NCBI RefSeq assembly: GCF_003967575.1
Contig: NZ_BIFT01000001.1
Span: forward strand, 4,836,001 to 4,900,000
From: Dictyobacter alpinus
GTDB lineage: Bacteria; Chloroflexota; Ktedonobacteria; Ktedonobacterales; Ktedonobacteraceae
Direction of reading: 5' to 3'
Length of the DNA stretch: 64,000 bases
The notes under the pieces were generated by a model, which saw nothing but the letters and a program-made list of their open reading frames with translations, searched no databases and was not told the DNA's origin. Shown here one piece after another: positions 50,801 to 62,800 of the stretch (the first letter of the stretch is position 1; every line of letters starts with the position of its first letter). Both the position numbers and the translations under genes were made by a program.

Positions 50801-53800
50801 AATGAGGGATCGAGCGGCACGTAAGTGCCGCCGGCCTTCAAGATGGCCAGGATAGCTAGCGGGAGTGCGAGTGAGCGTTCCAGGTAGACCCCGATCGGCA
50901 TCCCGATCCTTGCCCCCTGGCTGTGCAGGAAGTGTGCCAGCTGATTTGCCCGCTGATTAAGCTCCGTATACGTGATCTGCTCGTCCTGGAAGACCAGCCC
51001 GATAGCATCGGGCTGGAGGAGCACCTGCTGCTCAATATAATAAGGAAGGGCGTGTCTGTCCGCATTGGTTTTTATCTGATGCGCTGTTTGTGCCCCCAGG
51101 ATCTGTTGTCTCTCCTCCGGTGTAAGCAGTGGCAGGGTCCCGACTGGCTGCTCGGGATGGGCCAGGGCGGCATCGACCAGCAGCAGCCAGTGTCGGGCCA
51201 GGCGCTGGATCGTCGCTGCGGCGAACAGATCGCGATTATATTCAAAGGTGCAGCTGAGGCCCTCGGTCTCCTCATCTACCGTCAGGGTCAGGTCAAACTT
51301 GGCTCCGACCGGCTGCACGTCGAGCAGCGTTGGCTGGAGTCCAGCGAAAGACTCGGAGACCTGCGTTAACGGAGTGGCATTCTGCAGCACAAACATCACC
51401 TGGAAGAGTGGGGAGCGTGCCGGATCACGTGGCAGCTGCAGGCTCTCCACCACCTGCTCGAAAGGCACCTCCTGATGGGCATAGGCATCCAGGGTCAGCT
51501 CACGCACGCGAGCCACCAGCTGCTCAAAGCTGGGATCGCCCACCAGCGAGAGGCGCAACACCAGCGTATTGACGAAGAAGCCGATCAGGCCCTCCAACTC
51601 TGGCTGCGTGCGGTTGGCGATCGGAGTGCCGATCGGGAGATCCTGTTGCCCGCTGTAGCGCGCCAGCAGCAGGCCGAAGAGACTGAGCAGGGTCATAAAG
51701 AGGGTGCTGCCGCTACGCTGGCTAAGGGCGACGAGCTGAGCGCGTTGAGCGCTGGAGAGGCGCACTCGCTGCCTGGCGCCCGTAAAGGTCTGCAGCGCCG
51801 GGCGCGGGAAGTCAGTAGGCAGCTGCAGCGTGGGTAGCTGTCCCAACTGCTGCTGCCAGTAGTGCAGATGGGGTGCCAGATAGTCGGCGCTGAGCAACTG
51901 GCGCTGCCAGAGGGCGAAATCGGCGTACTGCACAGGCAGCGGCGGGAGTGCAGGTGTCTGCCCATCACACGCCGCCTGATAGAGGGCACGGATCTCGCGT
52001 AGCAGGATGCCCATCGACCAGCCATCGGAGATGCTGTGATCCATGCTCAGCAACAGCACATGCTCCTGGGAAGCCAGCCTCAGCAGAAGGCCGCGCAGCA
52101 GGGGGCCGTGGCGCAGATCAAAGGGGATGCGCAGCAACTGTTGTAGCAAGGGAGCGCTGGATTGCTCGGCGGGCGGCAGGCCAGTGAGATCCACCAGCGG
52201 CAGCAGGAACGTCGAGGATGGCTCGATCTGCTGGAAGGTCTCGCCATCCTGGCTGTGCAGGGTGGTGCGCAGGATCTCATGCCGATCGAGGAGTTGCTGG
52301 AAGCTCTGGGTGAGGGCCGCGAGTTGCAGGGTCCCCTGGAGCTGCAGGGCGACTGGCAGGTGGTAGGCGAGAGTGGTTGGATCGAACTGATGCAGGAACC
52401 AGAGCCGCTGCTGGGCAAAGGAGAGGGGGAGCGGGCGGTTGCGGTCGACCGGCAGCAGGGGAGGGCGTGAGAGCGCGGAGGTGCTGGAGCTGGAGTGCTG
52501 CTGCTCGATGAGACGAGCCAGGGCACGCACGCCAGGAGCCTCAAAGAGGGCGCGGACCGGCAGGTCGAGGTGGAAGCGCTGGCGCACGCGGGCGACGACC
52601 TGGGTGGCGAGCAGGGAATGACCGCCAAGGGCGAAGAACTGATCGGTGACCGAGACACGGGGGAGCTGGAGTACCTCGGCGAAGATGGAGGCCAGTAACT
52701 CTTCCGTGGGTGAGGGAGGAAGGGCAGGCAGGGTCGATTGAGCGGACGTAAAGGACGGAATGGGCAGGGAGCGTCGATCGATCTTGCCATTGGGAGTCAG
52801 GGGGAAGGCTGGCAGAGGGAGGATCGCCGATGGGAGCATATAGGCTGGCAGCTGCTGAGCCAGCGTCTGCCGCACCAGCTCCACCTCAAAGTCCTCCCCA
52901 TCCTCAGGCACCACGTAGGCGGCGAGATAGGCATGGCCAGGCTGCTCTTCGCGTGCCAGGACCACGGCCTCGCGCACCGCCGGATGGCGTTCCAACTGCT
53001 GCTCGATCTCGCCGAGTTCGATGCGCTGGCCACGGATCTTGACCTGGAAATCGAGGCGGCCCAGGTAGCTGAGCGTGCCGTCCTCCAGCCAGCGTACACG
53101 GTCCCCGGTCCGGTAGAGGCGCGCTCCCGGCTGCTGGCTCAGCGGATCGGGCACGAAGCGCTCGGCAGTCAGGGCCGGACGCTCGGCGTAGCCGCGAGCC
53201 AGACCGATGCCGCCCAGATAGAGCTCGCCCGGCACACCGACGGGCAGCGGTCGCAGTCGCTCGTCAAGTACATAGACGCGCAGGTTGGCGATCGGCCGAC
53301 CGATGGGGACCTCGCGCCGCAGGCTCTCAGGCTGACAGGTCCAGGCGGTCACATCGATGGCCGCCTCGGTGGGTCCGTACAGATTGTGCAGCCCGGCCCC
53401 CAGACGCGCGAAGAAGCGCTGCTGCAGCTCGAAGGAGAGGGCCTCCCCGCTACAGATAACATCGCGCAGACTCTGACAATGGCTGACCTCAGGCTCCTGC
53501 AGGAAGACCGAGAGCATCGAGGGGACGAAGTGGCACAGACTTACTGCCTGCTGCCGGATCAGCGCGACCAGATAGGCGCTATCGCGCTGGCCCTCGGGGG
53601 CGGCCAGCAGCAGACGAGCGCCGGCGAGCAAGGGCCAGAAGAACTCCCAGACGGAGACATCGAAGCTAAAAGGGGTCTTCTGCAGGACGCAATCGGTGGC
53701 ATCGAGCTGGTAGCGCTGCTGCATCCAGAGCAGGCGGTTGAGCAGAGCGCGCTGGGTATTCATGGCCCCCTTGGGCAGGCCGGTGGAGCCGGAGGTGTAG

Positions 53801-56800
53801 ATCATATAGGCCAGCTGCTCAGGATGGACGAGGGTGGGCAGGGGAGCGTCGGACTCTCCGGCGATCAGGATCCAGTCACGATCCAGACACAGGCGTCGGC
53901 AGTCGGACGAGGGCAGCATGGGGAGCAGAGGATACTGGGTCAGCACGAGGGAGAGGTGGGTATCCTCGATCAAGAAGCGCAGGCGCTCGGTGGGATAGTC
54001 GGGATCGAGGGGAACGTAGGCACCACCGGCCTTGAGGATAGCGAGGATAGCGATGACGAGTTCCAGGGAACGCTGCAGGCACAGGCCGACGAGGCGATCG
54101 GGACCGATGCCCTGGGCGTGCAGGAAGTGGGCGAGCTGATTGGAGCGACGCTCCAGCTCCCCATAGCTGAGCTGCTGCTGCTCAAAGATCACGGCGATCT
54201 GATCGGGTCGGCTGGCGAACTGCTCGGCCAGCCTCTGCTGTATGCTGCACTCCAACGCATAGGGCGTCTCGGTCGCATTCCACGCCCGTAACTGCTGCTG
54301 CTCATTCTGCGTGATCTGCAAGAGGGTATCAACCTCTTGTTCTGGCTTGTTCATGATGCGCTTAATGAGCGTATGGATGGTTTCCAACAGCCGCTCAATG
54401 GTCATCTGCGTAAAAAAAGTGCTGTCATAGACAAACTTGATGTGCAACTGTTCACCGGGGACAACCATCAACACCAGAGGATAGTTCGTCTGTTCGTCCG
54501 TCTGGATGCTGTGGATATCGAGGACGTTCCTGGTATCCTCGATAATGCTGTCGAGGGGATAGTTTTCAACCACAAGTATGCTCTCAAACAATGGCCGCCC
54601 CTGGGCGACCTCGTTCCATGCCTGAATCTGTACCAGCGAGCTATATTCATACTGCTGCAGTTCCGCATTATGAAGCTGCAACTGCTGGAGCCAGGCGACG
54701 ACGTTTTCGTGGGCTGGTATCCTGATGGCGAGGGGAAGTGTATTGATAAAGAGTCCAACCATCATTTCGACCCCGATCAATTCGGCCGGTCTCCCCGCTA
54801 CCGTGGTTCCAAAAAGGACCGTGCTTTCCCCACTATAGCGGCTCAGCAATAATGCCCAGATACCCTGCAGCAGGCTATGTATTGTAATGTGATAGTGACG
54901 AGTAAACGCCTGCAGCTTTTGCGTATCATCTGCTGTTAGCAGCGCTGTTCGTTCCAGATAGGTGACTGCTGCTGGTCGTTTCTGATCCGTTTGTTTGTCG
55001 GGCAGGGGGGTCGGATATTGTATACCCTGCAGTGAACTGCGCCAGAAGTGCTCGCTTGCCTCGGATGATTGCTGCTGTAGCCAGGCGACATAGTCGCGAT
55101 AGGCACGCACCGACTGCCACTGGCACGGCTGGTTCCGCACTCTGGCTTGATAGCTGACCAGGATATCGTTGAAGACCAGCGGGATGCTCCAGCCATCTAA
55201 AATGGCGTGGTGATAGCTCCAGCAGACCATCGTGCTATCCTGCCCCAGGTGGAAGATCGCCAGGCGCTGCAACGGGGGCTGATCCAGCAGAAAGCCTTGC
55301 TCGCGATCCTGTTTGAGGTATGCCTGTAATTGCGCATCCTGTTCCGCCGCAGCGAGGTCCTGCCAGTCAAATGTGCGCAGCGGCACTTGTGCCGCGCGAT
55401 AGACTATTTGAACGGGAGGCTCGATCCGTAAAGCGGTGCGCAGGACGGTGTGGCGCTGTGTCACTTCCTGCCATGCCGCCAGGAGGTGTTCTATATCCAA
55501 GGCGCCATCAATGGTGAAGGTGGTCTGCTGCACATAGACACCTTCATGTAGTGCATATAGGGAATGAAAGAGGAGACCATGCTGTGTTGGGGTCAGCGGA
55601 TAGATATCCTGGATGCACTCTCGTGCGGACTGCCCCTGCTGGATATGGTTTTTTGCGGCCGATTGTACTAGCGTATCCAACTGTTCCTGTGTTAACGTGA
55701 TGAGCGGGAAATCAGAGGGGGTGTACCTTCCCACTCCTGGTTGCTGGCAATAGGCGATCAGGTTGGTGAGCCGTTTATAGAAAGTGTCGACCAGCCTTTG
55801 AATGGTATCCGCACGATGTATGTGAGCGCTATAGGTGAAACCGAGCGTAAGCTGCTGTTCATTGATACTACCAACAATCTCTATGAGGTAGGGGCGCGGA
55901 CCCGCTGGCTGATGTGTAAGACCTATGGTTGATTGGGCAAGTGAGAAGCCGGTAGTATGCATTATCTGGTCAAACTGGCCGAGATAATTAAAGGAAACTT
56001 CGGCTTGCGGATAGCGCGCCAGGGTATCTCGCACGCCGCTCTGCTGGCAGAGATAGCGCAGCAATCCATAGCCGATGCCGTGATCAGGGATGGCACGTAT
56101 CTGTTCCTTGATATCCACCAGGCTGCGATCGAGATCCCACGCATGAGATATGCTTATGTAGAGAGGGAAGATACTGGTGAACCAGCCGATTGCCTGGGAA
56201 GGATCAAAGTCAGCGAACAGCTCTTCTCGACCATGGCCCTCTACATCGACAAATAAGGGGAGGTGCTGCCAATCATCAAATGCCAGCGCCAGGGCCGCCA
56301 GTAGGGTATCATTGATGCGCATGTTATAAGCAGCGGGCACCTGCTGCAATAGGGCTGTTGTCGCGGCGTGCGAAAGCGTAAAACTGATCGTTCGCGCGGA
56401 CGCCTCCAGATTTTCTCCATCTGGAAAGTCACGATGCAGCGGCCGCACTGGATGATCGAGTGCGGCTTGCCAGTAGGCGACCTCTGCTAGCAGGCGTTCC
56501 GACTGAGCGTAGACCCGGAGCTTCTCTGCCCATTGCTGATACGTATTTTGCGTGCCCGCTCTCTTGCTGTCCTGTCCCTGCAGCGCATTGTGCACATCCT
56601 CCAGGAGGATACGCCAGGAGACGCCGTCAATAACGAGATGGTGGATCACGATCAATAATTGCCTGTCTTTTCCAGGGTCTGTTTCAAACAGGACGATGCG
56701 ACTTAAAAGGCCGGTGGTCAGTTTAAGGCTGGCATGATAGTGATTCGTTAATTGTACGATCATGGCCTCTTGCTCGCTGGCAGGGATATGGGAGAGATCG

Positions 56801-59800
56801 ATGCGAGTGATGTCCGGGGTGCCAAACTGTGCCGGGATAGTAGCCTGCCATGTTTCCTGCTCATAGTGGAACCGGGTATGCAAAATCTCATGCTGTTGCA
56901 ATACCGCGCACAGAGCCTGTTCAAGCAGTGTCAAGGATATAGTGGGAGATAGCTTCAATAAGATAGCCTGATTCCAATAATCGGGTGCGGGCAACTGTTG
57001 CGAGAAGAACCAGTGTTGAACAGGCGTCAGTGGTACTGGTCCTGTATGCGGCCCGGATGGAGCATCTACGATGACCTCCTGTATATGCAGGAGCGGGCTG
57101 AGTTCCGCAATGGTTTGATACTGGAAAAAATCTTTGACCTGTAGCTGCAAGCCAGCTTTTCTGGCTTTTGAAACCGCTTGCAGACTTAAGATAGAATCAC
57201 CGCCCAGCGAGAAGAAATTGTCATAGATGCTTACGCGAGGAAGGTCAAGGACCGTGCTCCAGATGCCGGCCAGTAACTCTTCTTCAGGGGTCCGCGGTGC
57301 GACAAAGTCCGTTTGTCGCTGTCGCAAAGATCTCTGTGGTGCTGGTAGCGCTTTGCGATCGACCTTCCCATTTGTTGTCAGGGGAAGTTCATCAAGCAGC
57401 AGAAAATGGGCAGGTAGCATATAGTGAGGAAGTTTTCCCTGCAAATATTTCAGGAGCTCTTCCTGTGTGGGGGCATTATCCTGTTGTATTACAAGGTAGG
57501 CGGCAAGATAGGGATGGCCAGGCTGCTCTTCGCGTGCCAGGACCACGGCCTCGCGCACCGCCGGATGGCGTTCCAACTGCTGCTCGATCTCGCCGAGTTC
57601 GATACGCTGGCCACGGATCTTGACCTGGAAATCGAGGCGGCCCAGGTAGCTGAGCGTGCCGTCCTCCAGCCAGCGCACACGGTCCCCGGTCCGGTAGAGG
57701 CGCGCCCCCGGCTGCTGGCTCAGCGGATCGGGCACGAAGCGCTCGGCGGTCAGGGCCGGACGCTCGGCGTAGCCGCGAGCCAGACCGATGCCGCCCAGAT
57801 AGAGCTCGCCCGGTACGCCGATGGGCAGCGGCCGCAGTCGCTCGTCAAGTACATAGACGCGCAGGTTGGCGATCGGCCGACCGATGGGGACCTCGCGCCG
57901 CAGGCTCTCAGGCTGACAGGTCCAGGCGGTCACATCGATGGCCGCCTCGGTGGGTCCGTACAGATTGTGCAGCCCGGCTCCCAGACGCGCGAAGAAGCGC
58001 TGCTGCAGCTCGAAGGAGAGGGCCTCCCCGCTACAGATAACATCGCGCAGACTCTGACAATGGCTGACCTCAGGCTCCTGCAGGAAGACCGAGAGCATCG
58101 AGGGGACGAAGTGGCACAGACTTACCGCCTGCTGCCGGATCAGCGCGACCAGATAGGCGCTATCGCGCTGGCCCTCGGGGGCGGCCAGCAGCAGACGAGC
58201 GCCGGCGAGCAAGGGCCAGAAGAACTCCCAGACGGAGACATCGAAGCTAAAGGGGGTCTTCTGCAGGACGCAATCGGTGGCATCGAGCTGGTAGCGTTGC
58301 TGCATCCAGAGCAGGCGGTTGAGCAGAGCCTGCTGGGTATTCATGGCCCCCTTGGGCAGGCCGGTGGAGCCGGAGGTGTAGATCATATAGGCCAGCTGCT
58401 CAGGATGGACGAGGGTGGGTAGGGGAGCATCGGACTCCCCGGCGATCAGGATCCAGTCACGATCCAGACATAGGCGTCGGCAGTCGGACGAAGGCAGCAG
58501 AGGGAGCAGAGGATACTGGGTCAGCACGAGGGAGAGGTGGGTATCCTCGATCAAGAAGCGCAGGCGCTCGGTGGGATAGTCGGGATCGAGGGGGACGTAG
58601 GCGCCACCGGCCTTGAGGACGGCGAGGATGGCGATGACGAGTTCCAGGGAGCGCTGCAGACACAGGCCGACGAGGCGATCGGGACCGATGCCCTGGGCGT
58701 GCAGGAAGTGGGCGAGCTGATTGGAGCGACGCTCCAGCTCCCCATAGCTGAGCTGCTGCTGCTCAAAGGTCACGGCGATCTGATCGGGTCGGCTGGCGAA
58801 CTGCTCAGCCAGCCTCTGCTGTATGCTGCGCTCGAAAGCATAAGGTGTCTCGGTCGCATTGACTACCTCCAGTAGTAGATGCCTGTCCTCCGGTGTAAGC
58901 AGTGGCAGGGTCCCGACTGGCTGCTCGGGATGGGCCAGGGCGGCATCGACCAGCAGCAGCCAGTGTCGGGCCAGGCGCTGGATCGTCGCTGCGGCGAACA
59001 GATCGCGATTATATTCAAAGGTGCAGCTGAGGCCCTCGGTCTCCTCATCTACCGTCAGGGTCAGGTCAAACTTGGCTCCGACCGGCTGCACGTCGAGCAG
59101 CGTTGGCTGGAGTCCAGCGAAAGACTCGGAGACCTGCGTTAACGGAGTGGCATTCTGCAGCACAAACATCACCTGGAAGAGTGGGGAGCGTGCCGGATCA
59201 CGTGGCAGCTGCAGGCTCTCCACCACCTGCTCGAAAGGCACCTCCTGATGGGCATAGGCATCCAGGGTCAGCTCGCGCACGCGAGCCACCAGCTGCTCAA
59301 AGCTGGGATCGCCCACCAGCGAGAGGCGCAACACCAGCGTATTGACGAAGAAGCCGATCAGGCCCTCCAACTCTGGCTGCGTGCGGTTGGCGATCGGAGT
59401 GCCGATCGGGAGATCCTGTTGCCCGCTGTAGCGCGCCAGCAGCAGGCCGAAGAGACTGAGCAGGGTCATAAAGAGGGTGCTGCCGCTACGCTGGCTAAGG
59501 GCGACGAGCTGGGCGCGTTGAGCGCCGGAGAGGCGCACTCGCTGCCTGGCCCCCGTAAAGGTCTGCAGCGCCGGGCGCGGGAAGTCAGTAGGCAGCTGCA
59601 GTGTGGGCAGCTGTCCCAACTGCTGCTGCCAGTAGTGTAGATGGGGTGCCAGGTAGTCGGCGCTGAGCAACTGGCGCTGCCAGAGGGCGAAATCGGCGTA
59701 CTGCACAGGCAGCGGCGGGAGTGCAGGTGTCTGCCCATCACACGCCGCCTGATAGAGGGCACGGATCTCGCGTAGCAGGATGCCCATCGACCAGCCATCG

Positions 59801-62800
59801 GAGATGCTGTGATCCATGCTCAGCAACAGCACATGCTCCTGGGAAGCCAGCCTCAGCAGAAGGCCGCGCAGCAGGGGGCCGTGGCGCAGATCAAAGGGGA
59901 TGCGCAGCAACTGTTGTAGCAAGGGAGCGCTGGATTGCTCGGCGAGCGGCAGGCCAGTGAGATCCACCAGCGGCAGCAGGAACGTCGAGGATGGCTCGAT
60001 CTGCTGGAAGGTCTCGCCATCCTGGCTGTGCAGGGTGGTGCGCAGGATCTCATGCCGATCGAGGAGTTGCTGGAAGCTCTGGGTGAGGGCCGCGAGTTGC
60101 AGGGTCCCCTGGAGCTGCAGGGCGACCGGCAGGTGGTAGGCGAGAGTGGTTGGATCGAACTGATGCAGGAACCAGAGCCGCTGCTGGGCAAAGGAGAGGG
60201 GGAGCGGGCGGTTGCGGTCGACCGGCAGCAGGGGAGGGCGTGAGAGCGCGGAGGTGCTGGAGCTGGAGCGCTGCTGCTCGATGAGACGAGCCAGGGCACG
60301 CACGCCAGGAGCCTCAAAGAGGGCGCGGACCGGCAGGTCGAGGTGGAAGCGCTGGCGCACGCGGGCGATGACCTGGGTGGCGAGCAGGGAATGACCGCCA
60401 AGGGCGAAGAACTGATCGGTGACCGAGACATGGGGGAGCTGGAGTACCTCGGCGAAGATGGAGGCCAGCAACTCTTCCGTGGGTGAGGGAGGAAGGGCAG
60501 GCAGGGTCGATTGAGCGGACGTAAAGGACGGAATGGGCAGGGAGCGTCGATCGATCTTGCCATTAGGGGTCAGGGGGAAGGCTGGCAGAGGGAGGATCGC
60601 CGATGGGAGCATATAGGCTGGCAGCTGCTGAGCCAGCGTCTGCCGCACCAGCTCCACCTCAAAGTCCTCCCCATCCTCAGGCACCACGTAGGCGATCAAA
60701 TGCTGATCACCAGATGTTCCCTCCCAGAGATTGACAACGCACTCCCGCACAGAGTCTTCGCGGGCGATAAGAGCTTCAATCTCGCCCAGTTCAATGCGAT
60801 AGCCACGAAGCTTAATCTGTTGATCGACGCGGCCAAGGAACTCAATGCTCCCATCAGCACGGTAGCGACCAACGTCTCCGGTATGATACAGGCAGCTACC
60901 CGCAGTAGTAGTGAAAGGATCGGGAATGAAGGCGCGGGCCGTCTTCTCCACGTCATGCAGATAGCCGCGACCAACTCCTACCCCCCCCACATAGATCTGC
61001 CCGCTGTGCCCAATCGGGACGGGGAGCAGGTGCTCATCAAGAATATAGATCTGTGTATTAGCGATCGGTCGCCCAATGGGCATCGACAGACTGGACGTGG
61101 ACTCCTCGCCCCGATAGATAAACGCATGGGTGACGTCATCGGAGCACTCGGTGGGTCCATAGGCATTGACCAGGGGTAACTGTGAATACTGTTCAAACCA
61201 ATGCTGGCAGAGTGAAACGGGGAGCGCCTCGCCAGTCACGACTAGCCAGCGTAGCGAGGACAGGGCTGCTGTATGGCGTTCCGTCTCTATTTGCAGGATA
61301 ACACTGAGCAGCGAGGGTACCACTTCCAGAATCGTGATGCCAGATGTCTGCGTCTGCTGGTGGAGCGCCTCTGGATCGTGGCTACAGTCATCTGAGAAGA
61401 TGTGCGTCTGCCCGCCGGTGAGCAACGCTGCCAGCAATTGCCAGACCGAGATATCAAAGCAGTGCGAGGCGGTCTGCGCGACACTATCGTCCGCGCTGAG
61501 CTGTAGATCATCAACCTTGGCGAGCAGATGGTTCAGCATCCCTTGCTGGGTGACCATGACGCCCTTTGGCCGGCCGGTAGAGCCAGAGGTATAGATAATA
61601 TAAGCGAGCTGCCGAGGGTGGATAACCGGGAGGCAGGGCCTCTCCTTATCCCCAACGCCATCGTACGGGCTATCATCAAGGCGGTACACCTTTACAGATG
61701 GAGCAGGGGTAAGTGTCGCGTGCAGGCTCACAGTGGTGATAATCAGCCACGGTTGCGCATCCCCAACAATAGCCAGGAGCCGTTCCTGAGGATAGGCCGG
61801 ATCTAATGGGAGATAGGTCCCACCACATTTCCAGATAGCGAGGATGGTGATTAAGAGGTTCGCGGAGCGCTCCAGGTAGAGGGCGACCAGCGTCTCTGTC
61901 GTTACGCCTGCCCCCAGGAGCCGTCTGGCTAGAAGAGTGGTTTGGTAATCCACTTCTTGATAGGTCAAAGACTGATTCCCGTACACGAGCGCCACTCTAT
62001 CAGGTGTTCGCGCGACCTGCGCGGCAAATAGATGCAGGAAACTGGTAGCGAGAGGATAGTCAGTAGTTGTAGCATTCCATCCCACCAGCAAGCGCTGTTC
62101 CTCCTCAGGATTTAAAAATGGGAGATAGCCAATCCGTTGCGCGGGCTGGCTGGTGGCGCTAGCTATGATGTTGCGCCAGTGGGCTATGAGGCGGGCGATG
62201 GTATCCTCTTCGAAGAGATCGGTGCTATATTCAAAGCTGATATCCAGGCCATCGGCGACTTCCTGGATCTCCACCATGATATCAAATTTGGCGCTCCCGC
62301 TTTCAACCATGAGTGGCTGAGCCGTGGTTTGACCCAACTGGAGCTGTGTCGCCGGCGTATTATTAAAGACGAACAGGACCTGTAGTGGTGGCTGTGTGCT
62401 CCACGACCTATCCGTCTGTATGGCGGCCACAAGTTCTTCAAACGGCATATCCTGATGCGTCAGAGCATCGCGTATCACACGCTGCACCCGCTTAAGCACC
62501 GTTTGAAACGAGGGATTGCCAGAGAGATCGGTTCTCAGCAGCAAGGTATTAACCAGGAAACCAATTATGTGTTCAGTGCCAGGACGTAAGCGATTGGCGA
62601 TCGAGGTGCCAATGACGATATCATCTTGATGGGTGTAGCGGTGCGCAAGGATCTGGAATGTCGAAACCAGAGCCATAAACAACGTGACGCCTTCTTGCTG
62701 ACTGAGCGCTTTGAGCCGGGCCAGCAGGGAGTAAGGGAACCGAGCGCGATAATGCGCACCTTTCATGCTGAGCATGGAAGGTCGGGGCCGGTCTGTTGGC

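Noticed and set aside
52738..54291. Long plus-strand open frame (517 codons), with similar ones at 41843-42796, 5607-6593 and 57424-58422
   Set aside because: They lie antisense to the Ser A cassettes and recur only because the cassettes are near-identical and GC-rich. They have no ribosome binding site and no recognisable domain.
51114..60694. Assembly artefact as the source of the internal duplications
   Set aside because: The copies differ at scattered bases and are embedded in different, complete modules, so they look real, although a collapsed or chimeric assembly cannot be fully excluded.
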